NCBI GenBank assembly: GCA_934096035.1
Contig: CAKOKX010000002.1
Coordinates: 62,001 to 126,000 of the forward strand
From: an uncultured Bacilli bacterium
Lineage (GTDB): Bacteria; Bacillota_I; Bacilli_A; RF39; UBA660
DNA length: 64,000 nt
Direction of reading: 5' to 3'
Each line of letters begins with the position of its first letter. The first letter of the stretch is position 1. Of the stretch, positions 36,746 to 46,479 are shown piece after piece. Made by a program: the position numbers and the translations under genes. The notes under the pieces were generated by a model. The model ran no database searches. It was not told the DNA's origin and worked only from the letters and a program-made list of their open reading frames with translations.

Positions 36746-39385
36746 CTAACCAGTACAATACCCATAATTTGCACTTAGTTTAGCGCCTCCAAAACAATCT
36801 GGAATTCCATAATTTTTTTCACAAGCATAATAATTACCCATTTTAAATTTTTTATTTAAAGTATAACCTTCTGGACAACAATAATTAGTATTTGGTACAG
36901 GTACATATTTACGAGCCCAAGCATTTTCCGCACAAGTAACCTCTAAATTCTTATCTGATATATTTTGAGCATGAGACCATCTATCCATACACATATATTT
37001 ATCAGTATTAATATCATATGTAAGCCATCCATTATAACAATGCCCCATATCAGAATCATATGTTATTCCTTTTGGGTTTTGACGATTATTACATACTGCA
37101 TGACCTATCGGAGTAATAGTACATTCATTATAGGTATTACATGCTTTTACCCAGACATAAGTATCACCATATCGATTAAGACTTATTCTAGAACCAGAAC
37201 AATAACCATTATATTTAGTAATTCCACTACAACCAACAGACCAGCCACTTGCATTTAAAGAAGGTGTGTTTTTGTTTGTAGAAGTATAATAATATATATT
37301 ATTTGTTACAGCAGCTAATATTTTTGCACCAGCAAATATTTTCCCACTAGAACAATTATAATATACTTCATGATCAACAATATTAGGATAATCCCTATCA
37401 ATACTAACAAATTGTTCTTTTTTACTTATATTTCCCATCGCATCTTTTGCAAAAACGTAATATGTACCAAATTCCTTCCATGTAAAACTACGACTAACAT
37501 CTAAAGTTTTTGTATTTTTAACTGTTATCCATTTTTGTGGTGTTTCATAACCAGTAACTGCATAAGCTACTATACCTGACTGACTATCCGTTATTTTTGC
37601 TGTTAATTTAAAATAGTTTCTATAATCAGAGTCAATAGTGAATCCTATATTTGGAGCTTCAGTATCAACATTTAACAAATATTTGCTTATTCCTGAACAT
37701 GTTTTATTAACGGTACAAGCTTTAACATAAACATAAATGCCATATCGACTCATATCAACATTTAAAGATGTTCCAGTACTTGAAAGTTTAGATGAATCAA
37801 ATCCATAATAATATGTTAATTTTTGAGATCCTTTATTAGTACTTTTCCATGTTAACGTATAATTCTTACTATGATATTTACCACTTGCTATTCCATCTGA
37901 TGCGCTTATTACTGGATTTGTCGGTTTTGTATCTACATTTATTTTATAGCTACTTATTCCCGAACACAAATTACTTTCTTTAGTACATGCCTTTACATAC
38001 ATTATTACATTATATTGTTCTTTCTTGGCACCTACTGAGGTTCCTTTATTTGTCATTTTCGTTTTATCTGTTCCATAATAATATATCAAATTTTGTGAAC
38101 CTTGATTCGTACTTTTCCATGATAATGTATAATCTTTGTCATGATATGATCCACTTACTTGACCATCTGATGCACTTATTACTGGATTTGTCGGGATTGT
38201 ATCTACATTTATTTTATAGCTACTTATTCCTGAACACAAATTACTTTCTCTTGTACACGCTTTTACATACATTATTACATTATATTGATCTTTCTTAGCT
38301 ACTACTGATGTACCTTTATTTGTCATTTTACTCTTATCTGTTCCATAATAATATATTAATTCTTGAGTTCCATTATATGTACTTTTCCATGATAATATAT
38401 AATCTTTACTATGAAAATTTCCACTTGTTATTCCATCTGATGCACTTATTATTGGATTTTCAGGCTTTGCATCTATCGTAGAAATCGTCATTACTTTTTC
38501 ATTTTCATTTCCTGCTATATCTTTTACACATATTTTATAATTACCATTTGATTTAATAGTTATTTTATTATGTGTATTATAACCAGTACACTTAGCTGTT
38601 TCTCCAACTATTACATAACCTCCAACTCCAGACCCTAATCCATCACTTGCTACTATTTCTATTTCTTTACTTTCACTCCAATTTGTATCATATTTTATTT
38701 CATTTATTATCGGAGCTTTTTTATCTATATTTACTATTTGTGATGCCTCACTTACTTCATTATCTTTTGTTATTTTAGCTGTATAATTTATATTGGCTAT
38801 CAAGTTTACATTTGTTTTTATAGTATCTTCTGTTGATGATATTCCCGTATTACTTTTCCAACTTATTTCATATCCAGATTCTTTTGTTATTCTCTTTCCA
38901 TTTACAAATTTTAACCCTATTGTTATATCATCTTTAAACCATTGTTCATTTTTTATATCATTACAATTATTTCCTACGACTTGACATATCACTAAGTTTT
39001 TTCTTCTTATATATTCATTACATGTTGTACCATTTTTTCCTACATTACTTCCAAATTTTGCTTTATATTCTCCATCTTCCCAGACTAAATCTATTATATA
39101 ACAATTCATTGATTCTCTAGTTACTGGATCATATATATCTGTTTCATCATCTGGTTTTATTAATCCAATCTTTATTAAGTCTTCTACACTTACTGCAGTG
39201 ACATTTGTTTCATTAGCATATTCTATTGCTTTTGTTTCTAAATATGTTATTAAATTACTCTTTTCTTTTTCTAAAACACTATTTCTTATATTTATAAACA
39301 CTGCTACTGATGCAGATATTAATATTGATAGTACTACCAACACTGCAATAAGCTCTATTAATGTAAATCCTTTTCTATTTTTCAT
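36746..39385 (-). CDS. Large pseudopilin-like surface protein with three repeat domains
   Basis: An 879-residue protein. The class III signal MKNRKGFTLIELIAVLV is followed by a pilin-like helix and a cysteine-bearing domain to about residue 220, then an Ig-like domain. Three tandem units of about 87 residues follow (about 305-565), each with NPxISASDG, LSWKST, YYYG and CSGIS motifs. The C-terminal 300 residues are cysteine-rich, with a YVFAKDAMGN Ig-like unit and a CNTYNEC-type domain. It is probably processed by a prepilin peptidase and displayed as an adhesin or tip protein. That is inference. Ribosome site CGGAGG. The gene starts 3 bases after the CDF-like gene. Confidence 0.85.
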   Translation of the reverse strand: MKNRKGFTLIELIAVLVVLSILISASVAVFINIRNSVLEKEKSNLITYLETKAIEYANETNVTAVSVEDLIKIGLIKPDDETDIYDPVTRESMNCYIIDLVWEDGEYKAKFGSNVGKNGTTCNEYIRRKNLVICQVVGNNCNDIKNEQWFKDDITIGLKFVNGKRITKESGYEISWKSNTGISSTEDTIKTNVNLIANINYTAKITKDNEVSEASQIVNIDKKAPIINEIKYDTNWSESKEIEIVASDGLGSGVGGYVIVGETAKCTGYNTHNKITIKSNGNYKICVKDIAGNENEKVMTISTIDAKPENPIISASDGITSGNFHSKDYILSWKSTYNGTQELIYYYGTDKSKMTNKGTSVVAKKDQYNVIMYVKACTRESNLCSGISSYKINVDTIPTNPVISASDGQVSGSYHDKDYTLSWKSTNQGSQNLIYYYGTDKTKMTNKGTSVGAKKEQYNVIMYVKACTKESNLCSGISSYKINVDTKPTNPVISASDGIASGKYHSKNYTLTWKSTNKGSQKLTYYYGFDSSKLSSTGTSLNVDMSRYGIYVYVKACTVNKTCSGISKYLLNVDTEAPNIGFTIDSDYRNYFKLTAKITDSQSGIVAYAVTGYETPQKWITVKNTKTLDVSRSFTWKEFGTYYVFAKDAMGNISKKEQFVSIDRDYPNIVDHEVYYNCSSGKIFAGAKILAAVTNNIYYYTSTNKNTPSLNASGWSVGCSGITKYNGYCSGSRISLNRYGDTYVWVKACNTYNECTITPIGHAVCNNRQNPKGITYDSDMGHCYNGWLTYDINTDKYMCMDRWSHAQNISDKNLEVTCAENAWARKYVPVPNTNYCCPEGYTLNKKFKMGNYYACEKNYGIPDCFGGAKLSANYGYCTG
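38071..39385 (-). repeat. 1.3-kb direct repeat, copy B (pilin-like gene 1)
   Basis: Partner of 34536-35850, in the same orientation. The 5' boundary is the gene start. The 3' boundary lies inside the second repeat domain, where the two proteins switch to different third-domain sequences. Confidence 0.9.
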
Positions 39386-39388
39386 AAC

Positions 39389-40225
39389 TTACCTCCGATA
39401 TATTAAAAAATCAACCATTTTAATTTTAGACACTTTAGATTTTATCTTTCCCTTAGAATATTCTTCGAAAAAAATCAAATCACTCAAAGATACATTTTCA
39501 TCAACAAGAACTTCTATAACTACTTTATAAAAATTACTAACATTAATTAAGGTACAATTGGAATAATATATTCCTTCTCCCTCTTTTAAATTATTTTCAA
39601 TATTTCTAATAAGCATTTTACTTTGATCATTTTGACCTTTTAATAAAATTACATTATCAATTAATATTTTTAAGCCTTTAATAAAAATCACTATTGCCAT
39701 AAATAAGGATCCTAATAAATCAAAAACTGGTATAAAAGCTCCAAGAACAACAAAAAAGATTGAGATAAAAACAAGTAAAAAATCATAATAATTTTCATGA
39801 GCAATTTCCATTACCATCTCACTTTGAATTTTTTTTGCACCATCAAATAATTTATTAGCCCATATTACTAATGATAATATAATTATCAAAATGGGCAATA
39901 AAATTTTCAAATTAACAAACTCATAATTTATAAAAAATGATTTTCCAAAAATAACGAATCCTAAAATACATAGAATAAAGCCAAAGAAAGCCATTGAAGT
40001 CATAGGCAATGTACCATAACCAAATGGTTCTTTTTTACTACTTCGTCTACCTCTAATCAAAGATGCATTAAAACTTATTAAATTGCTTGAAAGATTACAT
40101 AAAGAATAATATCCACTAGTAATTAATGTATAAGAACAAAATATTGTTCCACAATAAATTTTAGCCAAAGATATTAATGAACTAATAAAAATATCAATTA
40201 ATGTAATACCTCTTTCTTCTTTCAT
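39389..40225 (-). CDS. Cation diffusion facilitator-like transporter with degenerate metal site
   Basis: A 278-residue protein with the CDF plan: about six membrane helices, a RRSSKKEPFGYG loop equivalent to the family's HxFGHG block, and a small cytoplasmic C-terminal domain. The usual Asp/His pairs of the transport site are not evident. The helix 2 region reads YYSLCNLSSN and helix 5 reads FIPVFDLLGS, so three of four expected ligands seem replaced. It may transport another ion or serve as a scaffold. It is directly followed by pilin-like genes, 3 bases apart. Ribosome site AAGGAG. Confidence 0.75.
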   Translation of the reverse strand: MKEERGITLIDIFISSLISLAKIYCGTIFCSYTLITSGYYSLCNLSSNLISFNASLIRGRRSSKKEPFGYGTLPMTSMAFFGFILCILGFVIFGKSFFINYEFVNLKILLPILIIILSLVIWANKLFDGAKKIQSEMVMEIAHENYYDFLLVFISIFFVVLGAFIPVFDLLGSLFMAIVIFIKGLKILIDNVILLKGQNDQSKMLIRNIENNLKEGEGIYYSNCTLINVSNFYKVVIEVLVDENVSLSDLIFFEEYSKGKIKSKVSKIKMVDFLIYRR

Positions 40226-40237
40226 ACAAACTCCTTT

Positions 40238-40759
40238 TTAATCAAATATAATATAATCTTTTTTCCTTGGGCTAGCTGGTGGTAAAATCATATCTCTATA
40301 ACCAAGTACAACATTACCTATTCCAACATAATTATCATTTAATCCCCATTTATTCATTAACTTTTTACCAAAATCAGTTTGAAAAGTTTCATAAGCTCTA
40401 TGAACCCAACAACTATCAACACCTAAGCTAAATGCCACATTTATCATATTAGATATTACAGCACTACCATCTTCTTTATAAGTACTTACATTTTTATCTG
40501 CAAAAACAATTATCAATGTCGGAGCATCATAAAATGGATTTAATCCTGGTTTATTTACAAAACTGCCATTTACTTTTGCAATTTCTGATATAAGCTCTTT
40601 ATTTTGAACTACTACTATTTTAGCACTTTGCATATTTTTACCAGATGGTGCAAAAGTACCACATTTTAATATTTCATTTAGTATATCATCAGGTATTTGA
40701 TCTTGTTTAAATTTTCTAATACTTCTTCGTTCACACAACACTTTTGTAACATCATTCAT
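40238..40759 (-). CDS. Nitroreductase-family flavoprotein
   Basis: About 173 residues. FMN-binding RRSIRKFK and FAPSGKNMQSAKIVVV are N-terminal. The core SVISNM-like AVISNMINVAFSLGVDSCWVH and the C-terminal IGNVVLGYRD...PASPRKKD match the family. It reduces nitro- or quinone-type substrates using NAD(P)H. ATG 40759 is chosen for GGAGATGAT upstream; longer in-frame starts exist to 40792. It lies 12 bases upstream of the CDF-like gene and may head that transcript. Confidence 0.92.
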   Translation of the reverse strand: MNDVTKVLCERRSIRKFKQDQIPDDILNEILKCGTFAPSGKNMQSAKIVVVQNKELISEIAKVNGSFVNKPGLNPFYDAPTLIIVFADKNVSTYKEDGSAVISNMINVAFSLGVDSCWVHRAYETFQTDFGKKLMNKWGLNDNYVGIGNVVLGYRDMILPPASPRKKDYIIFD

Positions 40760-40811
40760 TTGAATCATCTCCATACAATATAATAATAACATATTTTTTG
40801 CATTTAGGGTA

Positions 40812-40840
40812 TTGCTTTTATAAAAAAAATTTGATAAGAT
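40812..40840 (+). promoter_or_regulatory. tRNA-His promoter
   Basis: -35 TTGCTT (40812-40817), 17-base spacer and -10 TAAGAT (40835-40840), 17 bases ahead of the tRNA. Confidence 0.6.
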
Positions 40841-40857
40841 AAGTTATGCAAAGACAT

Positions 40858-40934
40858 GGTGCAATTGGTGAAGTGGTTAACACGCCGGATTGTGGCTCCG
40901 GTATGCAAGGGTTCGATTCCCTTATTGTGCCCCA
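40858..40934 (+). tRNA. tRNA-His (GTG)
   Basis: A cloverleaf with the His-specific extra G-1 (40858) opposite C73. The acceptor stem is GTGCAAT/ATTGTGC. The anticodon stem is CCGGA/TCCGG with anticodon GTG at 40892-40894. The T arm is AAGGG-TTCGATT-CCCTT and the CCA end is encoded. Confidence 0.96.
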
Positions 40935-41044
40935 TTGTGAAATCTGCTCGAACTTTTCGAGTTATGATAAATGACTAATTCAGAAATGGATTAGTTTTTT
41001 TGTTATTAAAAACTATCCTAACTTAAAAAGAAAGGATGGAAACA

Positions 41045-41317
41045 ATGGTAAATATTATTAAAGAAGAACTTTCATTAGAAGAATCATTAAAAAAGAAAAT
41101 TGAGTTTATATGTGATTTTACTAATACTAAACCAACTATTATTAAGGGTAATATTAGAAAAGTTGATAGAACTAACTTAATTTATATTGAGCCACATAGA
41201 ATAATAATTAATAACATAACATTTCTTGTGTTTAATTATTCTAATGAAATATTTATTGAAAACTTATCTAATAAGATTAAATTATCAGAATTAGAAGATT
41301 ATTTAAAAACAATCTAA
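41045..41317 (+). CDS. Small unknown protein at edge of mobile region
   Basis: About 90 residues from ATG 41045. The ATG at 41036 is too close to the GAAAGG ribosome site. It is soluble, with a helical first third (LSLEESLKKKIEFICDF) and alternating strands after (IIIKGNIRKVDRTNLIYIEP, HRIIINNITFLVFNY). It stands between tRNA-His and the serine recombinase and may be part of the mobile element. No family is recognised. Confidence 0.6.
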   Translation: MVNIIKEELSLEESLKKKIEFICDFTNTKPTIIKGNIRKVDRTNLIYIEPHRIIINNITFLVFNYSNEIFIENLSNKIKLSELEDYLKTI

Positions 41318-41343
41318 ATACTACTTATTCCCTAAACAGTGAA

Positions 41344-41371
41344 TTGACAAATCAAAAAAAAGTGATATTAT
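41344..41371 (+). promoter_or_regulatory. Promoter of recombinase leader
   Basis: -35 TTGACA (41344-41349), 16-base spacer and extended -10 TGATATTAT (TATTAT 41366-41371). Confidence 0.7.
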
Positions 41372-41416
41372 AAATAACCAATGAAAGAGGTATTCTCTAG
41401 AAAGAGAGGTACATCT

Positions 41417-41494
41417 ATGATAAAATATATACATAAACAAAAAATTTATAATATTGAATATTGTGAGGAGTCAGTAGTATTTAGACTTTATTAA
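41417..41494 (+). CDS. Leader peptide upstream of serine recombinase
   Basis: A 25-residue ORF (begins MIKYIHKQKIYNIEYC) with ribosome site AGAGAGGT 6 bases before the ATG. The terminator's 5' arm lies in its last codons, so translation would stop the hairpin from forming or change its timing. This is the arrangement of ribosome-controlled attenuators. Confidence 0.6.
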   Translation: MIKYIHKQKIYNIEYCEESVVFRLY

Positions 41495-41516
41495 ATACTA
41501 TTGGCTCCTCTTTTTT
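41465..41516 (+). terminator. Attenuator hairpin before serine recombinase
   Basis: GAGGAG and TAGTATTTA (41465-41483) pair with TAAATACTA and CTCCTC (41492-41510), with two small mismatches. Six T follow. It ends 21 bases before the recombinase start. Confidence 0.8.
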
Positions 41517-41531
41517 AGTAAAAGGAGTTGA

Positions 41532-43391
<1,860 letters not shown>

Positions 43392-43396
43392 AATGC

Positions 43397-43619
43397 GTGG
43401 CACGTTATGAAATTACAAAGTAATTTTGTAAGTGGTGATAGCAATTTAAAAATTAATACTTTATGAACTTTAACAATTACGAAGTTTTGGTTATTGTGAA
43501 ATAAAGTAAACGGTTTCTAAGGTGGTAAACCTTAGCTTCCATATCTTGTCTCTGACAAGATATATAGGAAGTTATGAATAATGACAAAGCCACTTTCGTG
43601 CCATTTTCAATATTCATAA
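43397..43619 (+). other. Structured intergenic region; candidate oriT or structured RNA
   Basis: A gene-free 247 bases hold nested inverted repeats. TGGCACG/CGTGCCA (43398-43404 with 43597-43603) could close the whole region. TTACAAA/TTTGTAA is at 43413-43431 and CTAAGG/CCTTAG at 43517-43535. TATCTTGTC-TCT-GACAAGATA (43542-43562) is flanked by TTCC/GGAA. TTATGAATA/TATTCATAA is at 43572-43619. Position just upstream of the relaxase gene suits a transfer origin. The nested closing repeat also suits a folded RNA. Confidence 0.5.
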
Positions 43620-43638
43620 TTTAGGGGGTGTTAAAAAT

Positions 43639-44964
43639 ATGGAATTATCTTATTCACTACATTTAGGTAATGATAAAAACAAATCTATTAAAGCAAGACA
43701 AGAAGCAAAGAATACTCCATCAGGTACTACATCAAAAAATAATAATGCTATTCAAAATGTTAAGCAATTAGGTAAAGTTAATCATCATAATTTAAGACAA
43801 TATTATAATAATCAAGAACTAATTAAAACTATTAAAGGTTCAAATGATATTACTAAAGATGTTAAAGAATTATATTTAGATTTATTTGAAGAATCTAGAC
43901 TAAAATATAATAAAAAACAAACAAGAGATGATAGAACTATTGATAACTACTTTAATAAAATAAGTAATGATACAAAACATGACCTTGCTTGTGAGATAGT
44001 TATTGAACTTGGAAACATGAAATATTGGGATGAAAAAAGCCTAGAATACAAATATCAAATGATACAAGTATTCGAACAACAATTAGAAGATATACAAGAA
44101 ATAGTTCCAGACTTTTATATAGCAAATGCTACTATACATTTTGATGAACATTCTCCTCATATGCATATAGTTGGAGTTCCAGTAAAAGAAAATTGTAAAA
44201 CAGGTTTATCAAGACAAGTTGGTAAAACTTCCATCTTCACAAAAGAATCACTAGTAGTTATTCAAGATAAAATGAGAGAAAGATGTATTAATGAATTTAA
44301 TATTGTTTATGGATTAGATTCTAAACTTAAAGAAAAAGAAAAAGGTAAAAATAGAGATATTACTTCATATGAAAGAAAACTCTTTAATGAAAGAGTTAAA
44401 GGACTTAAACAAGAAATATCTAATCTTCAAGATGAAGTATCTGATTTAGAAGATAATAAAGAATCTATCAATAAACAAATTACTAAACTTAATAAAGATA
44501 AAGATGATATAAACGATGAAATTGATAAAAAGAAAAAACTTAATAATAAAATTATTATTAAATCTAAAAATCAATTATTAGACGAAAATAAAAAATTAAA
44601 AGAAGAAAATGAACATTTAAAGAGTATCAATTATCAAACTGAAAATAGATACAATGATTTAAAAGAAAGAACAGATTATCTTATTTATCATTTAAATAAA
44701 ATAATTAAAAAACTTCCAGAATTTATACAAAATCTAATTTATAGATTATTTAATTACAATAATATAAATCTTAATTTTTTTAAACAACAATATGATCCTG
44801 AAGTTATAAGAAAGAGAGAAAAATCATTTAAAAGATTTAATCTATTTAATAAAAAAGAAATTGAAAAAGTAACTAAACATATTAATGATGAAATGGATGA
44901 GTATACTGAAGAATTTTATAACGATAAAAAAGATAAAGAAAAAGACGATGGCTTATCATTATAA
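43639..44964 (+). CDS. Mob/Pre-type (MobV-like) relaxase
   Basis: A 441-residue protein. The N-terminal nicking domain contains the three-histidine metal motif in ATIHFDEHSPHMHIVGVPV. After residue about 245 comes a long coiled coil (VSDLEDNKESINKQITKL...), then a C-terminal basic region (RLFNYNN...KREKSFKRFN). This is the plan of mobilization proteins that nick oriT and stay covalently on the strand. Ribosome site GGGGGTG. Gene order recombinase, structured DNA, relaxase indicates an integrative mobilizable element that relies on a helper's conjugation machinery. Confidence 0.88.
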   Translation: MELSYSLHLGNDKNKSIKARQEAKNTPSGTTSKNNNAIQNVKQLGKVNHHNLRQYYNNQELIKTIKGSNDITKDVKELYLDLFEESRLKYNKKQTRDDRTIDNYFNKISNDTKHDLACEIVIELGNMKYWDEKSLEYKYQMIQVFEQQLEDIQEIVPDFYIANATIHFDEHSPHMHIVGVPVKENCKTGLSRQVGKTSIFTKESLVVIQDKMRERCINEFNIVYGLDSKLKEKEKGKNRDITSYERKLFNERVKGLKQEISNLQDEVSDLEDNKESINKQITKLNKDKDDINDEIDKKKKLNNKIIIKSKNQLLDENKKLKEENEHLKSINYQTENRYNDLKERTDYLIYHLNKIIKKLPEFIQNLIYRLFNYNNINLNFFKQQYDPEVIRKREKSFKRFNLFNKKEIEKVTKHINDEMDEYTEEFYNDKKDKEKDDGLSL

Positions 44965-44979
44965 GTCATCGTTCTTTTT
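44945..44979. terminator. Terminator between relaxase and cytidine deaminase
   Basis: Stem ACGATGGCTTAT/ATAAGTCATCGT (44945-44956 with 44961-44972, one G-T pair), CATT loop, then TCTTTTT. The genes converge here. Confidence 0.85.
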
Positions 44980-44984
44980 AAGTG

Positions 44985-45392
44985 TTAATCACTTTTTCCC
45001 CACCAATCAGGCAATAATTCACTCATTTTTTTTGTTTCATAAGTTTTATCGTCAACTAGTATTTCAATATTTTTTGAATCTTTACCTAATTGCATTATTA
45101 ATTCTCTACACGCTCCACAAGGAGCTCCACCAATTTTTCCATTAGGCATAATACAAACGATTTTAGATATTTCATCTTCACCATTAGTTATCATTGTATG
45201 AATGGCATTTCTTTCAGCACATATACCTAAAGTAGAACAAGTATCAATACACACACCTGTATAAACATTACCATTTTTAGATTGAATTGCTGCACTAACC
45301 ATTCCTGCTTTAATATGATTAGATATTTGTCTTGGATTTAATACATCTTTTGCTCTTACTATTAATAAGTCCCATATTTCCTTGTCTTGCAT
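44985..45392 (-). CDS. cdd: Cytidine deaminase-family protein
   Basis: A 135-residue protein. Zinc-binding and catalytic motifs are TLGICAERNAI and GGAPCGACRELIMQL. It has the homotetrameric Cdd length. The tail ELLPDWWGK resembles the branch that includes blasticidin-S deaminase-like enzymes, so the substrate could be cytidine or a modified nucleoside. Ribosome site GAGGTGAT. Its first 31 bases overlap the end of the PHP gene, so the two are cotranscribed. Confidence 0.92.
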   Translation of the reverse strand: MQDKEIWDLLIVRAKDVLNPRQISNHIKAGMVSAAIQSKNGNVYTGVCIDTCSTLGICAERNAIHTMITNGEDEISKIVCIMPNGKIGGAPCGACRELIMQLGKDSKNIEILVDDKTYETKKMSELLPDWWGKSD

Positions 45393-46285
45393 AAATCAAT
45401 CACCTCAGCCCATTTTTCAATATATTCTTTAGGAATATTCAAACTTCCTGAACCTATACCTATATCATTATTTGGTTTTTTATCTCCATGAAAATCGCTA
45501 CCACCACTAATAAATAAATTATTCTTTTTTGCATAATCAAGAAGAATATTTATTCTATTATCACTTTCAGCGGATGGATGAAAACATTCAATACCATCAA
45601 GTTTTACTTCTTTTCTCAATTCATCAATAAATCCAATTGTATCTTCAAACTTATATTCAAATGGATGTGCTAAAAAAACTAATCCACCAGCTTCATGAAT
45701 TTTATCTGCAACATCTCTGAATTTTGGAGTTGGGAATTTTTTCTTTTCATCAAGATAGAAAACACTATCTGGATTATCTAATCCAATTCTTCTAAAATCA
45801 TTAAAAGAATTAGCATAACTACCTAATTTTTCAACATTTTCAGGATACTTAATTATTTCATAAAACAAATAAACGATAAAGAAATCTGTTACTGGAATAT
45901 CTTTTTTAATATTATCTAAATTATATTTTAATCCAGCTCTCTCACACATTTCTAAAGAAGCTTTTTTAGCACTTTCAAACTTTTCAGTTAGTATCTCTTT
46001 TGAGAAAAACTTATCTGACCAATCATTTATTATTTTTGGATTTTTAATGTTATATGCTAAAAACTCTATTCTCTTGCCATTATCTAATGTTGCATTCATT
46101 TCAGCACCAATTACTATTTTTCCTGTAAAAATATTTTTCTTTAATGCCTCATCTTCGTATTGTCTACATGTATTATGATCTGTTAAGGAAATATATTCTA
46201 GATGTTTTTCTTCACATTTTTTTAATACTTCTTCCAATGGTTTATCACCATCAGAATACAATGAATGCATATGCATATCTACCAT
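45362..46285 (-). CDS. PHP-domain phosphoesterase
   Basis: The 307-residue protein opens MVDMHMHSLYSDGDKPLEE (metal-binding HxH) and continues with ISLTDHNT, IGAEMNA, FLAHPFEY and SGGSDFHG. All are PHP active-site blocks. It most resembles RNase AM/YciV-type 3',5'-nucleotide bisphosphate phosphatases, but an inserted helical region (about 95-170) differs. An extended -10 (TGGTATAAT, minus strand, 46306-46311) precedes it. Ribosome site GGTGGTGG. The frame overlaps the cytidine deaminase start, suggesting a nucleotide-salvage pair. Confidence 0.9.
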   Translation of the reverse strand: MVDMHMHSLYSDGDKPLEEVLKKCEEKHLEYISLTDHNTCRQYEDEALKKNIFTGKIVIGAEMNATLDNGKRIEFLAYNIKNPKIINDWSDKFFSKEILTEKFESAKKASLEMCERAGLKYNLDNIKKDIPVTDFFIVYLFYEIIKYPENVEKLGSYANSFNDFRRIGLDNPDSVFYLDEKKKFPTPKFRDVADKIHEAGGLVFLAHPFEYKFEDTIGFIDELRKEVKLDGIECFHPSAESDNRINILLDYAKKNNLFISGGSDFHGDKKPNNDIGIGSGSLNIPKEYIEKWAEVIDLCKTRKYGTY

Positions 46286-46371
46286 TTAAACCACCACCTA
46301 CAATAATTATACCATTATTTTTGTTGTTTTTATAAAAATTACATAAAATGAATGAAATATTGACGATAATA

Positions 46372-46380
46372 TGTTATAAT
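46372..46380 (+). promoter_or_regulatory. Extended -10 promoter of kinase transcript
   Basis: TGTTATAAT (TG at 46372-46373, TATAAT 46375-46380). A TTGACG at 46360 is only 9 bases away, so it is not the -35. Confidence 0.5.
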
Positions 46381-46410
46381 AATTGTCAATGAAAGCAAAG
46401 AACTAAATAA

Positions 46411-46462
46411 GGGCTAGTAAAGACTTATTGATACAAAAATAGGTTTACTAGGCTCTTTTTTT
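46411..46462 (+). terminator. Intrinsic terminator in the leader of the kinase gene (attenuator candidate)
   Basis: GGGCTAGTAAA (46411-46421) pairs with TTTACTAGGCTC (46444-46455) through 11 bp with one bulge, followed by seven T. It lies 17 bases before the kinase start, downstream of the promoter-like TATAAT. An alternative stem AATAAG/CTTATT (46406-46411 with 46424-46429) shares part of the same arm. Confidence 0.65.
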
Positions 46463-46479
46463 AAAAATGAGGTGTTAAA

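Noticed and set aside
36746..39385. CRISPR-like direct repeats
   Set aside because: The repeats are about 260 bases, coding and in frame. No short repeat-spacer array or cas gene exists in the window.
40858..40934. tRNA-His as the attachment site of the mobile element
   Set aside because: I found no repeat of the tRNA 3' end downstream, and large serine recombinases usually do not target tRNA genes.
46360..46380. TTGACG plus TATAAT as a kinase promoter
   Set aside because: The spacing is only 9 bases. I keep only the extended -10 as a candidate.
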